A DNA stretch of 64,000 nt from Helianthus annuus (taxonomy: Eukaryota; Streptophyta; Magnoliopsida; Asterales; Asteraceae): the NCBI RefSeq assembly GCF_002127325.2, contig NC_035443.2, positions 147,383,915-147,447,914 of the forward strand, read 5' to 3'. Numbering within the stretch: the stretch's first letter is position 1; each line of letters begins with the position of its first letter. Of the stretch, positions 44,908 through 56,657 are shown in pieces. Below the pieces are notes generated by a model, which saw nothing but the letters and a program-made list of their open reading frames with translations, was not told where the DNA came from and did not search any database. Position numbers and translations under genes: made by a program.

Positions 44908-45558
44908 GGTTCAATTTGATCGATCAAGTGCTTGCAGCTAGTAGTATGTTTTGATTGCCCTAATAAAAAGAGACACAAGTGTTAAATGTTTGACAATAGA
45001 AAGAATTACTCATTATATCTCAAGTATATAGACTAAAACGTAAAGAAAAAAAAAAGGTGAATCATATAAGGGTGAAGAGAACGATGAATAAATCCATGAA
45101 TCATGTTAAACAGGTTTTAAAAACATTCAAAAACATGATATTGCAATTACCAATTTTCACTAGTTTAGTTAATGATCTTTAACCAGATACCAGACACCTT
45201 TGATGACCATGATTGTATTTTGGAATCTTGAAGTACAAGAGTTAGCATCCAAATAATATACTTGTTTAATATTCACATGTTTATAAAAATAAAAAATAAA
45301 AAGATTTACGTTTGAATCCAACATTTAGTAGTGCTATCAGCCCTTAAAAAATCTATACCAATATATTTACATAGAAATGAAAAGGAAAATTTACATTGGA
45401 ACTGAGTATACGAGGATGTAGCCTGTAATGTAACCCGTATCAGCCCGACCCACACCCTGATTGCCATTTGATACAAATTCTGCCCATCCACACACACATT
45501 GAAATTATGCCTACAACAACCATGAAATTGAAGATAAAGTTCTAGGATATTGAAACAT
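44908..45558. other. 3' flank of C2
   Basis: Spacer matching 21902-23010 without the solo LTR; its empty site is near 45075-45082. No gene. Confidence 0.5.
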
Positions 45559-46316
45559 AAGCGTGTAAGTGCAGTTCCTGCCGGGTAACTGTCGCTTATC
45601 AGTTCTGGTCAACCAAAGCAGAAGTCCAAGTTAAAGTCAACCATAACGAAGAATTCAAGACCACATGAAGACCTGCATTAATCAAGGGGGATTTGTTAAT
45701 GCACTTTGGGTGAAAAGTGTATGGCTTCCAATTGTTAGGGTCTTTATTGTACAAGTGCCCAAACTTAGTCCCTAAGAAGTTCCTAGGGAGAATTTGTCCC
45801 TAAGAAGTTCCTAGGGACAACTTGTCCAAGGTTTGGAAGGGTTTTTGTTTAGTCAGAGTTTTATGTAAAGTTTGTCCCTAAGAAGTTCCTAGGGACAACT
45901 TGTCCCAAAAAGTTCCTAGGGAGAACTTTTGTCTGAGTTTTGGTGTAGAATTGGTTTGTCCGAGGTTTAGTCCCTAGCCTATATATATGTGTGTATTGTG
46001 TAGATTAGGGCAACGATTTAGAGAAAGCTTTGTGCAACTCTTGCAGCTGAGTGCACCTCTCCCACTCTTCTGTGTGAATTCTAGAGAGAGAGAGACTATG
46101 TGTTAGTGAGAGAAAGCTACGGTTTAGATCTTTGTGATCTAAACCAGCTTGTAGATGATGTATACTCATTTGGTTTGTGTAATCTGTGATGACTGATTCA
46201 TAATAAAGAGTTCATCTTCTACATCTTTCTATCATGTTCTTCATATTTTATTCTTCATGTCTTGAATCAAGTGCAATGTTTGATGTATGTCATCGATCCG
46301 GTGCTTTCACAAAGCG
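45559..46316 (+). mobile_element. Solo LTR or deleted LTR element, 748 bp
   Basis: AAGCG at 45559-45563 and 46312-46316 flanks 45564-46311, which starts TGTAAGTGCAG and ends GCTTTCACA; cassette 1 has the uninterrupted site (about 23008). Inside, a purine tract CAAGGGGGATT (about 45683) precedes TGTTAATGCAC, so the block may be the tail of an internal region plus one LTR rather than a pure solo LTR. Four copies of CTAAGAAGTTCCTAGGGA or close variants lie at about 45770-45925. TATA box near 45980. Confidence 0.7.
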
Positions 46317-47129
46317 TTCGCACACAACTCTTTATGGCGGTTGAAACTTCAAACATCATATACTAAGAAACGCTAAGGCATTACAAACTATGTAAATTAC
46401 CCAACAACAATGATGAAAAATATGTGGACGTTTCCAGGACAGGACATTTGCTGAAGATGTGGTGATATATCAAACCTTAAAAAATCTGTACCAATATATT
46501 TACATAGAATTGAAAGGAAAATTCTATGGGAACTAATTAGACAAACTATTTATGTTTGAAGCCAATACATGGTGGTGCACTTTGCTTGGCAATTGAAACT
46601 GTTTGAGTAAACTATTTAAGAATAAGAGGAATCAAATTTATTAACCCTCAAAAAATCAATCCCTATATATTTACATAGAAATGAAAAGCAAAATTCACAT
46701 GGGAACTAATTAGACTAGCAAGTAGCCTCTAATGTAACACATAATAGCCCACACCCATCCACACCCAGATTCCCATTTAATACTAGTTATGCCCTTCCAC
46801 GCAGACCTTGTAATTTTGCATACAATAGCCATGAAATTTAAGATTAACTTCTAGGATGTTGATGGATAAATGTTCGCGCAAAACACTTCATGACACTTGA
46901 AAGATGAAAATTTCAAATATACTAAATAACTTACAGCAAGCGCAAACAAACTATGTAAATTACCCAACAAGAAGAAAGAAAAATATTTGTAAGTTCCAGG
47001 ATGTGGGGAACTTTACTTGTATATAACCTAACATATCATCCTTTGTGAATTGCTAAGGTTGTTTTGTTTGATACACAACAATAGTCTACAGTGATTAGTG
47101 ATTGGGAAAAGCTTGGCAAAAGAAAATCA
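46317..47129 (+). promoter_or_regulatory. Spacer and promoter of the divergent B-like gene
   Basis: Spacer equals 23010-23580 of cassette 1, then GTTCCAGGATGTGGGGAAC, TATATAA at 47020-47026, ACATATCATCCTTTGTGAA and GGTTGTTTTGTTTGATACAC. Confidence 0.5.
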
Positions 47130-47321
47130 ATGGCAGACAAAGCGCAAGGAGATAGCTACCAGAAAGAAAAACACAAAGTGGGGAGGGAAGACAAAGGAGA
47201 AACCAGCAAGCGTTATCCCTCCAAAAAAAAGCATGTTTCCACGATGATGGGTGAGACTATGGCAAGTTCTGCTACTAAATTGGCTAAGAATTTGAAGAAT
47301 AAAAATAAGATAAATCCTTAG
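47130..47321 (+). CDS. Divergent B-like small protein (63 aa), unknown function
   Basis: Starts MADKAQGDSYQKEKHK, core SKKKHVSTMMGETMASS, ends LKNKNKINP. It keeps the family ends and the KKKHVSTMMGE core, but the middle (VGREDKGETSKRYPS) no longer aligns residue for residue and seems to have passed through compensating frame changes, since the DNA still resembles the B genes there. Its promoter is intact in layout. Closest in DNA to the broken gene at 12396. Confidence 0.5.
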   Translation: MADKAQGDSYQKEKHKVGREDKGETSKRYPSKKKHVSTMMGETMASSATKLAKNLKNKNKINP

Positions 47322-47550
47322 CAAAAAGGTTCACCTTAATAATAGATTGAAATGCTCGTTGTTTGTATATTGTTGCTTTGGAATTGTGTGTTGTGATGCA
47401 GCTTATATAATCTATGTAATAGTGTATAAATTGTTTTACATTTATGTAACAACAATATGTTTTCAACACTTTATTGTAAATATATGTTCATTTGAAATTG
47501 AATTATGATGATTTATGACATATTGTGTTCGTTTAACATTTAAAAAAACT
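47322..47550. other. 3' flank of the divergent B-like gene
   Basis: AT-rich, no gene; similar to the sequence after the broken B gene (about 12505-12730). Confidence 0.5.
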
Positions 47551-49168
47551 TGTACCCGTCTTTCCAAGTGCAAGTATTTGTGTTAGGATTTAAGAACTAA
47601 ATCATACAGAAATAAAGATGTTAATCATGAAACAGGTAGAGGACAGAGATGAAACCCGTGAAAAATAATATTGTAACATGTCCTGTGTCATGTTAATTAA
47701 TCTGCGGCTTTTAAAATTTTTAAAAACAAAATCTTCCAAAGACCAATTTGTCACCAGTTTAGTGAATGATTTTTAGGCACACTCCAGACAACTTCCGAAG
47801 AGCAAACATAGTATCTCGGAATCTTGCATTAGAGGAAATAGCATCCGAAATGTATACTTGTTTCATATTCACATGTTTAAAAGATAAAATCATGATGTAG
47901 GTTTGAATCCTACATGTTGTGGTGCACTTTCCTCGGTAGAAATTGTTTGGGGAAACTAATTAAAGATGAGAGGATTAAAAGTTGTCATTCCATTATAAAT
48001 CTATCCAAATATATTTTCATTGAAATGAAAAAGAGAAGTCCAATGGGAGCTAATTTTTACGTCCAGCGATGATTCTAGTAGTGGTCTATCGGGTTCTAGT
48101 TTGTGGAGTTTGGGTTTAACATTTATGTCTAGCAATGGGTCTAGTCTCAACATCGATCAGGTTCAACTTTGTGACGATACATGTTAGAGTGGCCTAACAC
48201 AAACCTTATGGCAGCCACACAGATTCATTCGGGAACTCGGGCCTCACCCTTTTCAAATTTTTAATTCATGAAAGAAGGTATATGAGAAGTGGTCAAGGAC
48301 TCGGTGTCTTACCCGGATATGTGACCGAGTGGGACTTGGTGTTGTCGATTATTCTCAATTGTACCCGTCTTTCCAAGTGCAAGTATTTGTGTTAGGATTT
48401 AAGAACTAAATCATACAGAAATAAAGATGTTAATCATGAAACAGGTAGAGGACAGAGATGAAACCCGTGAAAAATAATATTGTAACATGTCGTGTGTCAT
48501 GTTAATTAATCTGCGGCTTTTAAAGTTTTTAAAAACAAAATCTTCCAATGACCAATTTGTCACTAGTTTAGTGAATGATTTTTAGGCACACGCCAGACAA
48601 CTTCCGAAGAGCAAACATAGTATTTCGGAATCTTGCATTAGAGGAAATAGCATCCGAAATGTATACTTGTTTCATATTCACATGTTTAAAAGATAAAATC
48701 ATGATGTAGGTTTGAATCCTACACGTTGTGGTGCACTTTCCTCAGTAGAAATTGTTTGGGGAAACTAATTAAAGATGAGAGGATTAAAAGTTGTCATTCC
48801 ATTATAAATCTATCCAAATATATTTTCATAGAAATGAAAAAGAGAAGTCCAATGGGAGCTAATTTTTACGTCCAGCGATGATTCTAGTAGTGGTCTATCG
48901 GGTTCTAGTTTGTGGAGTTTGGGTTTAACATTTATGTCTAGCAATGGGTCTAGTCTCAACAAGATCGATCGGGTTCAACTTTGTGATGATACATGTTGGA
49001 GTGGCCTAACACAAACCTTATGGCAGCCACACAGATTCATTCGGATCCACTTGGGCCTCACCCTTTTCAAATTTTTAATTCATAAAAGAAGGTATATGAG
49101 AAGTGGTCAAGGACTCGGTGTCTTACCCGGATATGTAACCGAGGGGGACTTGGTGTTGTTGATTATTC
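47551..49168. repeat. 809-bp tandem duplication spanning gene flank and gypsy sequence
   Basis: Unit 1 (47551-48359) and unit 2 (48360-49168) both run from GTACCCGTCTTTCCAAGTGC to GATTATTC(T/C)C. Each contains spacer like that of the small genes, then about 310 bp (from GTCCAGCGATGATTCTAG) likely from a gypsy pol 3' region. A 119-codon open frame at 48910-49269 crosses unit 2 but resembles nothing I know. Confidence 0.85.
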
Positions 49169-49194
49169 CCGATTGTAAGGGTACGTTGGAACTC

Positions 49195-49436
49195 AAGACG
49201 TGGACCGGAGTTCACGTGAGAGCGCGAGGATCAGATGAAGCTCAAATATCCTCAACTTTTCCCGGATGACCAATCTAATTCTAGTATTATTCGTGAATTT
49301 TGGGACGAAATTCCTCTTCAAGTTGGGGATGATGTGGCACCTGAGGAAAATCTACAGTCATCCTAATCTGCCACTTCACTCCTCTGAGATTTGCTTATCA
49401 AATTTCTGGACGAAATTTCTTTTAAGTTGGGGATGA
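49195..49436 (+). pseudogene. pol: Gypsy pol C-terminal end and 3' tail
   Basis: A frame reads RGPEFT, then TGA where Trp is usual, then EREDQMKLKYPQLF and a tail to about 49365. This is the end of the chromodomain region of Tekay-like gypsy pol. GACGAAATT(C/T) occurs twice (about 49303 and 49421), each before AAGTTGGGGATGATGTG, so the polypurine tract region is doubled. Confidence 0.65.
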
Positions 49437-51796
49437 TGTGACAACCCGAATTTCTAAGGTTATTTACCTATGCACTACTTCTGTTTATATGTTGTGACCT
49501 TGTGTCTATTATATGAAATTAATATAGTTGGTTTATATAATTCGATATTACAAATGAATGGAAGCCGTTTAGGGGTTGTGTTTACAATAGCTAACCACCG
49601 AACAAGTTCCGGGTCGCACACTGCTTAACATGTGGTTCTCTTAACTCTCGGCCCAAATCCCTTCCGAACCCAAACCGAGCCCAACCCAGCTCCCTTTTAT
49701 GTACGGGTATGCATGTGGATATGCATAGAATTCGTTTTCTCATTATTTGCAAACCCTAGTTCTCTCTAATCAGCAACGGTAGTTTTCCCTTGTGATTGAA
49801 GCTCCCTTCTCGGCTCTAACATCTTCCTTAACATCTCATAATTTGGTTAGTATGATTTCACCTTTGATATGATTGTTTCTTGTGTAGTGGTTATGTGTTT
49901 ACATGTTAAATGGTATTGGTAAGAATAGGGCCGAACATGATTTAGAGTTTTGGTTGTAAACGGAATTTAATGTGATCAATCATTGGCATGTGTTACACGA
50001 GTAATGTGGGTGATAAACAAGAATTGTTCAGTGATTAATTGTGTTATGACAATATGATTGTGAACCAGAAATCATTCAGGATGTTAAAGGATGAATTAGT
50101 ATTGTAGGATGATAGTGATTTTCATGAAATTAGAACCTGATCATGATGTTACTCGATGTCTAGGATAATGTACATGTTAGATTATTTTGAATGAGCCGAC
50201 TTGCATTGTTACTCGGATGATATGTAAACGAAACTAGGATGGCACAATGATGAATGTTATCGTAAAGATGGTGGTAATTGTATAGGTTGATTTTCAATGA
50301 TGATGTTGAAACCGGTTGTATAATTGAAGTAGAAATTAACTGTGTTGTTAATTGAGTGTGTAAAGATAGAAGGTAGATCAATTGCACATTGATGCGGTCC
50401 GTGGGCTAGGGTGGACTGGGCCAGTTATGCACTGCACATCTGGGCTGCAACCGCGCAAGGCCCACTGGCGGGCTGGTGAGTATTTTGGGTTGTCTTGTCC
50501 TTGGGCTCCTTGGGCTGGTACACATTGGGCCGCACGATGGCAGCAGAGCTGCACACCCTCCAGTGTTTGGCTGGGTTGCGCTGGTTGGGTCGTATGAAAC
50601 GGTTTAAATATTGGGCTGAACACTCGGGTTTGGCCGTATACTTCATTGGGCCCGAACTAATGGGCCGCACACCTATAAGGATGATGCATTGGAGGGTTAA
50701 TTGTGTATTAGAAACATGAAGTGGTAATGTAAACTCATGTGAGGCTCAAATACTTGCTAAATGATTACACGACGATAATCGCCTAATTGTGTTGCATAAT
50801 TTCTTGCCACAACTAATATGTTACTTGAATGTGAACCAAACCACTTGACATGTGCTATGGTGCAATATGAACTTGTGTTGTGAATATAAGTATGACCCGG
50901 ATACTTGCTATGACTTACGTAATGATATGTGCTAGGCTTGTTGTTACTTGAGTAATGTGTGCGATGAATACATGAATTATGAATACACGAAACTGACTGT
51001 CTTTGGTAACCACGGTAGGGTTTCGGTGATCAACTGATAAACAAGTAACTAATCTTACCGAGCAAACCAAAGGTGAGTTCATTTCTCTTGAGCATGCGTC
51101 CCGGTGGGTGGGATAGTCAAATGGGTATCCCTGAGAGGGATAAATCTTTTGGGTAAACCTGTAATGTTAGATAATACACTCTTCCTATCATTTTAAGTCC
51201 CATCTTATACCGAATAGTTACCTGAGAGGTAACGGGGTATTAGTTGATAGCGCTATTAGGCTTGGCAACCTCACACCGTACCTGAGAGGACGGGTGTGAA
51301 CTAATGACCTTAAATCATGACCAATGCTTAGATAGGGGGCATTGGGGACGGGCAAAACAATCTGGTAGCCATCTTGTATGGTACTTGATTTATTATCAAC
51401 ATTATTAACTAAACACTTGGTAACTAACGTTTTCACAAAACTATGAACTCGCCAGCTTTGTCTGATACACTTGTTGCATGCTCGCAGGTCGTTAGATTTC
51501 TTGGATTTGGAACTTGCTGTCTGGAGTGGCTGGAGTGGTTATGGGTGGATCTGAGTGGAAACATGTGATGGAATTATTGATATTACATGTTTGCTTTGAA
51601 ACATTTAAACTATGATTTACTTATTGCTTCTGCTGAACTTGTTGGATTTTTTATTAAACTTATTGTTGGTACATTTCATTAATAATTGGCAACTTCATTT
51701 GAAAACCTGGTATGAGTTCAACATGATTAGTGGCTCGTTATTGGTACATCACACGCCTAGCGGGGTTTCCGTAGTTGGTATTTTAGGGGTGTGACA
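49437..51796 (+). mobile_element. Gypsy LTR, 2.36 kb
   Basis: Starts TGTGACAACCCG right after the purine tract GTTGGGGATGA and ends GGGGTGTGACA. Different sequence from the LTR at 26194 but the same general design. A GC-rich part (about 50390-50690) is full of GGGC words; the short ORFs there on both strands look incidental. The right end fuses directly to a different LTR. Confidence 0.7.
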
Positions 51797-53360
51797 TTTA
51801 ACCTCATTTCACCAAGAATGGTTCGGATTTAAAGGATTTCTACATACTTTTACACTGATTTCGACTAAATCTAAACGTTTAACAACTGATTCAAACTTTC
51901 TTTCAACTCTTTTACACTCTTCTATTCAAAACCGATGGAATCTAGGCTTGTTCAGGTTCTCCACTCATACTCTAGCCGAGAACCGGTCTGAGAACGGATT
52001 TTACCGAAGAGACGACTGATTCACGGGTTGAACATGAGACTTCACCTTGAGCAGTTTAGTGCGATCAAACGGAGTGATTCCCATCCGATCGACTTAGTTG
52101 GACTTGGCAAGGTTTCCGTTGTTTAACACACAATCATGCCGTCTCGGTTAAACCGCAAAAATTTTAGCTTAGAAAATTTTAAAGATTTTCAAAAACACCA
52201 GTTCGCCGATCGAATAGTCATTCAATCGGAGCCATCCGATCGGATGAACATCCGATCGAATGACTATTCGACCAGGTGTTAAACTTCAAAGTGTTGAACT
52301 TACTTAAACAATTTTTCAAAACTTCAAAGAATATCAGTTTCTCAATCGAATAGCCATCCGATCAAATGGTCATCCGTCAGGATGACCAACCGATCGAATG
52401 ACCTTATTTATACTACAACTAAAACTTCAAAAGTTCAAACATTTTGCAAATATACTTCCTCAATCGAATGACCAACCGACCGAATGGTTATCCGTCCGGA
52501 CGGTCATCCAATCGAACCACCATCCGATCAATCATCTCACTCGATGCACCGTTATACGTTGTTCAACGCTTACACTGTCGTTCTATGCTCAGGCTAACTC
52601 TAAGCTCTCCCTTCAATCCAATACAGTCTATGTTTAGCACTACCTACGCACTGTGAGTATACTCGATCCTTTTTTGCTTAACGCACTTTTGGGTGTTACA
52701 TACGTTACCTATATCAAATCACTTCGACACACGACACAAACACTTTTATACGCTAACTGCTCTGCATGTTATACGATGAATGCTTGTATGTTATGTTTAC
52801 ACAGTGATTGTTGCCTGACACCATAGCAATGATAGTACTATAGTTTGGACTCAGTACCTGCCGTGGACAGGTGTTGTTATGGGTTTTACTTCACTTGGTC
52901 ACAGTGGTGAAAATGTGTTGCGCATTCTACAACTCGCAGTCATGTCGGTTGCATATTTCATTGTCGATAGCTTACTTGCTTCACATTTTTACGTGTTACA
53001 TGCTGGTTATGCGTAAATCGCTTTCACTATACTTTATGCTATTAAACTTTTGTACTCACCTTTACACTATGTGAATTGACTTTATTTTAACGTATGTGAC
53101 AGGTGTCTAGGATACTATGATTGCTGATCGTTATGGAATCAAGTTAGGTGGTCTAGAAACCCATGAATAAAATCTGAGTTGTCGGAACAATTATTTGTCT
53201 TTGAGAAACAATGTCTGTAATAACTATTAATGCTTTATATGTTTATGGTATGGGACATGAACGTTAAATATATTGTCACTAATAGTGTTATGGATTCTCT
53301 TGGACAATCTGTTTCGCTCAGTGTCTCGGCCCGATGTTTCCCATCGGTTGGGGTGTGACA
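51797..53360 (+). mobile_element. Gypsy 5' LTR, 3' two-thirds (family of 26194-28595)
   Basis: Aligns with about 27057-28595 including the CCGATCGAATGAC repeats and the GGGGTGTGACA terminus; the first 860 bp of the LTR are missing, replaced by the LTR ending at 51796. Both meet at a shared GTGTGAC. Confidence 0.8.
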
Positions 53361-53362
53361 GA

Positions 53363-54740
53363 TTGGTATCCGAGCCATAACTATAGGGACTTAGGTAAGA
53401 CACGACCTAGTCCGGGTTCGATGTCTTAGAATTGACCTAGTCTATAGTCTAAGTACCAACAGACCGCCTTGTGCGAGCCCAGTAGGGGTTCTGCACGAGC
53501 TTATTTCTGTTACTCTCTTGACTCACGAACATACTACACTCTATCCGCCTTTCCTAAGGTCGAACAGTACCACTTAGCCTTTCCTAAGACTAGCGACACA
53601 CACGATTTTTGAAAACACTCGCATAACACAACAGAGTGATTTAGTCGAGATTAGGTGTGAAAACCGAGAACTCTCGATAAAATCGCTCGCTATACGTGCA
53701 TTTTTACTATAAACACGAGAATTTGCGTTGAGTCAGGAGTGAAATCCATATCTCGATGAAATTCTCCCTATCTACCTCTCGTGGTTTACCACACAAACAG
53801 GAACAAAGTTGTTAAGTTAGGGGTGAAACCCGCATCTTAATGACTTGTTTCGCTCTCTATTTTGGTTTTACAAAACCCTCACCAAAGTCTCGATGGATTC
53901 CAATGACCTGAGTCGCGTAATAACCGAAAGGGATGAGTGCCATTCACCGTATGTCGGTGAGAGAGCACAGTCTACTAGGCCAAAGCGTGTACTCAAAGTC
54001 CTTGTGAATAGTCGAGTCTCTTTGGGTAGCCGATGTCTAACACCCAGGACAATCTATTTTTAGCGGCTGCAGGACAATCCCGCTGACTCTGTGAATTACC
54101 AATTTTATGTGTTTTATGTGGTTTTATGTGTTTATATGTTTCGATTTTTGGAAACCTTACGCTTTTCGCTTTACTAAACGCGCACAATTCGCACTGCACT
54201 ATTATCTCAACACGCTAACAAATCGCAACCAGTCTTTGAACCGTCGCATGCTATGATACTCACTTATGTTATTCGTTATAGCTACTCGCACTCTCAACTC
54301 TCGAACGCGCTTCGCGAACTTGAAAGATAGGTGAATACGTGCAAAATATGTAGGTGAATACGTGCAAAATATAGTTGAATATGTGCTTACGTGGATTACG
54401 TGCTTATGTGCTTATGTGCTTATGTGTTTATGTGGATTATGTGCCTATGTGATAGACATGTTCCTGTGCTTTACACAAAGCAGTTTTTGGTGATACGCAA
54501 AACTATACTCGATATGATTGAAACTCAAACCATGTGACGATGTCTGCTACAGACAATGTCGTCATTTGGTTCCCACACTTCCCACACTACTCGCTGCAAC
54601 CACGCTGACAAACGCATCGCCTCTCTAGTCGCCAAGGAAATGGCTAAGGTCATTCCACAGATCGTCAGCGAGATCAACGAGGTGAAGAGCAGCTCCTCTG
54701 TTGATTCAAAGAGCGACTCGCCAAGGGCTTCTTTTAGCAT
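53363..54740 (+). pseudogene. gag: Gypsy primer binding site, leader and start of gag
   Basis: TTGGTATCCGAGCC at 53363-53376 is a tRNA-Met-type primer site two bases after the LTR. The leader has no clear ORF. Near 54556-54740 a short frame (LVAKEMAKVIPQIVSEIN, coiled-coil-like) resembles a gypsy gag start and is cut off at about 54740, where the D3 block begins. Confidence 0.6.
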
Positions 54741-56290
54741 CACGCTTCACGCACACCACACACAATTTTAAGGTTGTAACTTTTATTTAATTTAGTTTGA
54801 TACCATTGAAAAAAAAATTATGCTTTAGACATATATTGTATTCCCGCCGTATCGGGCGGGGAAATTTCACGTTTGCTTTCGTGTTTCTAGCCACTCATCT
54901 CCATGAATATACAATTGCGACATCCTTAATTTTATTCTTTTTATTTGTTTACAATTTTAGCCGTTGCGAAGCATGCATGAGTCTAACAAGCTATTTTTAA
55001 ATATTTACTATATGATATATATACAGCTTGGGTACCAGTATAAGTACAAGTACATTCAGAACCGGTACACGTATTCATTCTATATAGTTTTCGAAAGATG
55101 TAAAATACGTGTAGGCATCCTTTTAGCATATCATGACTTCAGAGTACCTTATCGATACCGTAATAGACAAAATCGAACTAATACCGGTGGAATTCCCGCC
55201 GCAACGCGTGAGGTAATTTAACTAGTTATGTTTAAACAAAGGTGATTCATTTTTAATACTTCTTACCTTGACAAAAACATAATCTTTCAACAACCAATTT
55301 TTCACTTTTTTAGTTAATGATTTTTAGCACATACCAGGTACATTTAAAGACCAATTATATTTTGTTATTTGTTGACAACGTTTGCTCCTACTTTATTACA
55401 CTAATAATCTTAAATTAAACATACTTGCCTAAGTTTAAACCTAGGACCTCTCCTTTAATAGGCATATGCCTCTACCAATTATATAACATCTTGGATTCTC
55501 GCATTACAAGAAATAGCATCCAAACTACGTACTTGTTTAATTATCACATATGTAACAAGATAAAGAAAATGATGTATGTTTGAATCCAACACATAGCATT
55601 TCACTTTGCTTGCCGGTAGAAAATGTTAGGAGAAATTAATTAAAGATGAGAGGAATTATAATTTGTCATTTCTATATAAATCTATCCCAATACGTTCACA
55701 CAAAAATAAAAAAAACAAAATTCACATGGGAACTAATTTGACGTGCCCTTGAACCATGTAGCCTCTAACGTGACCCACATTAGCCCACATCCACCACACA
55801 AAAAAAAAAGATAGAAAAAAAAGAAACCACACCTCTTTGCCATTTCATTTTGAAAAAAAAAAAATAATCTTTTCTTAGAAAATTTGTAGGAATTTCCGAA
55901 AACAAAAATATTTTATCAGAAAATTACATAGGAAAATTTGCCCTTTTCTAGTAGTTGTTGTTTGTAGCCTATAATGTAACACACGTTAGCACACACCCAT
56001 GCACACCCATCTTTATACAATTGAAGTTCTACCTACATCAACCATGACATCTTTATACAATTGAAGTTCTACCTACATCAACCATGAAATTTATGATAAA
56101 GTTCCAGGATAATGAAAGATAAGTGCTCTCACACAACAATCATCAATATTTGAAACTTGAAAATCAAATACTAAGAAACACACAAACTATGTAAATTACC
56201 AAACAACAACAATGAAAATTATGTGCAAGTTCGAGGACATTGGTGGACTCGCACATATCATTTGTGGAGATGTGGGAACTCTACTACTTC
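54741..56290 (+). other. Copy D3 of the Helitron-like/SINE/upstream block
   Basis: Begins CACGCTTCACGCACACC like D2. Helitron-like end CTAG at 55222-55225, empty MITE site 55231-55239, SINE-like insert 55361-55473, doubled 40-bp unit at about 56009-56090. No gene. Confidence 0.75.
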
Positions 56291-56405
56291 TATATAAACA
56301 CGACTAACATATCAACCTTTGTGAATTGCAAAGGTTATTTGGTTTGATACAAAGCAATAGAATAGTCTGCGGTGATCGGGAAAAGCTTTGCAAAAGAAAA
56401 TAGCA
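56220..56405 (+). promoter_or_regulatory. Promoter and leader of small gene A5
   Basis: Same order and spacing as the A4 promoter; TATATAA near 56291-56297, one base change in the downstream element (ATCAACC for ATCATCC). Confidence 0.65.
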
Positions 56406-56582
56406 ATGGCAGATAACAAGCAAAGCTACCATAAAACAAACACGAAGGAAGGAGGGACGTCAAAGGTGAAACCTGCATCCGTTATCCCTGCCAAAAAGAA
56501 GTATGTTTCCACAAGGATGGGTGAGTTTGTGGCAGGTTCCGTCACAAAAATGGTTAATAATGTGAAGGATAAAAAAAGATAA
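56406..56582 (+). CDS. Small lysine-rich protein A5 (58 aa), unknown function
   Basis: Identical to A3 except H for N at residue 9; ends KDKKR (7-A run). First gene of cassette 3. Confidence 0.6.
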   Translation: MADNKQSYHKTNTKEGGTSKVKPASVIPAKKKYVSTRMGEFVAGSVTKMVNNVKDKKR

Positions 56583-56620
56583 ATCCCAGGGAACATCCTA
56601 TTGATTAAAATGCTAGTTAT

Positions 56621-56621
56621 G

Positions 56622-56656
<35 letters not shown>

Positions 56657-56657
56657 T
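56621..56657. repeat. (TG)n(TA)n microsatellite after A5
   Basis: Same position as after A1, A3 and A4. Confidence 0.9.

Noticed and set aside
50382..50719. Overlapping 70-80 residue frames on both strands in the gypsy LTR
   Set aside because: GC-rich LTR segment with few stops; no domain and overlapping frames on both strands.
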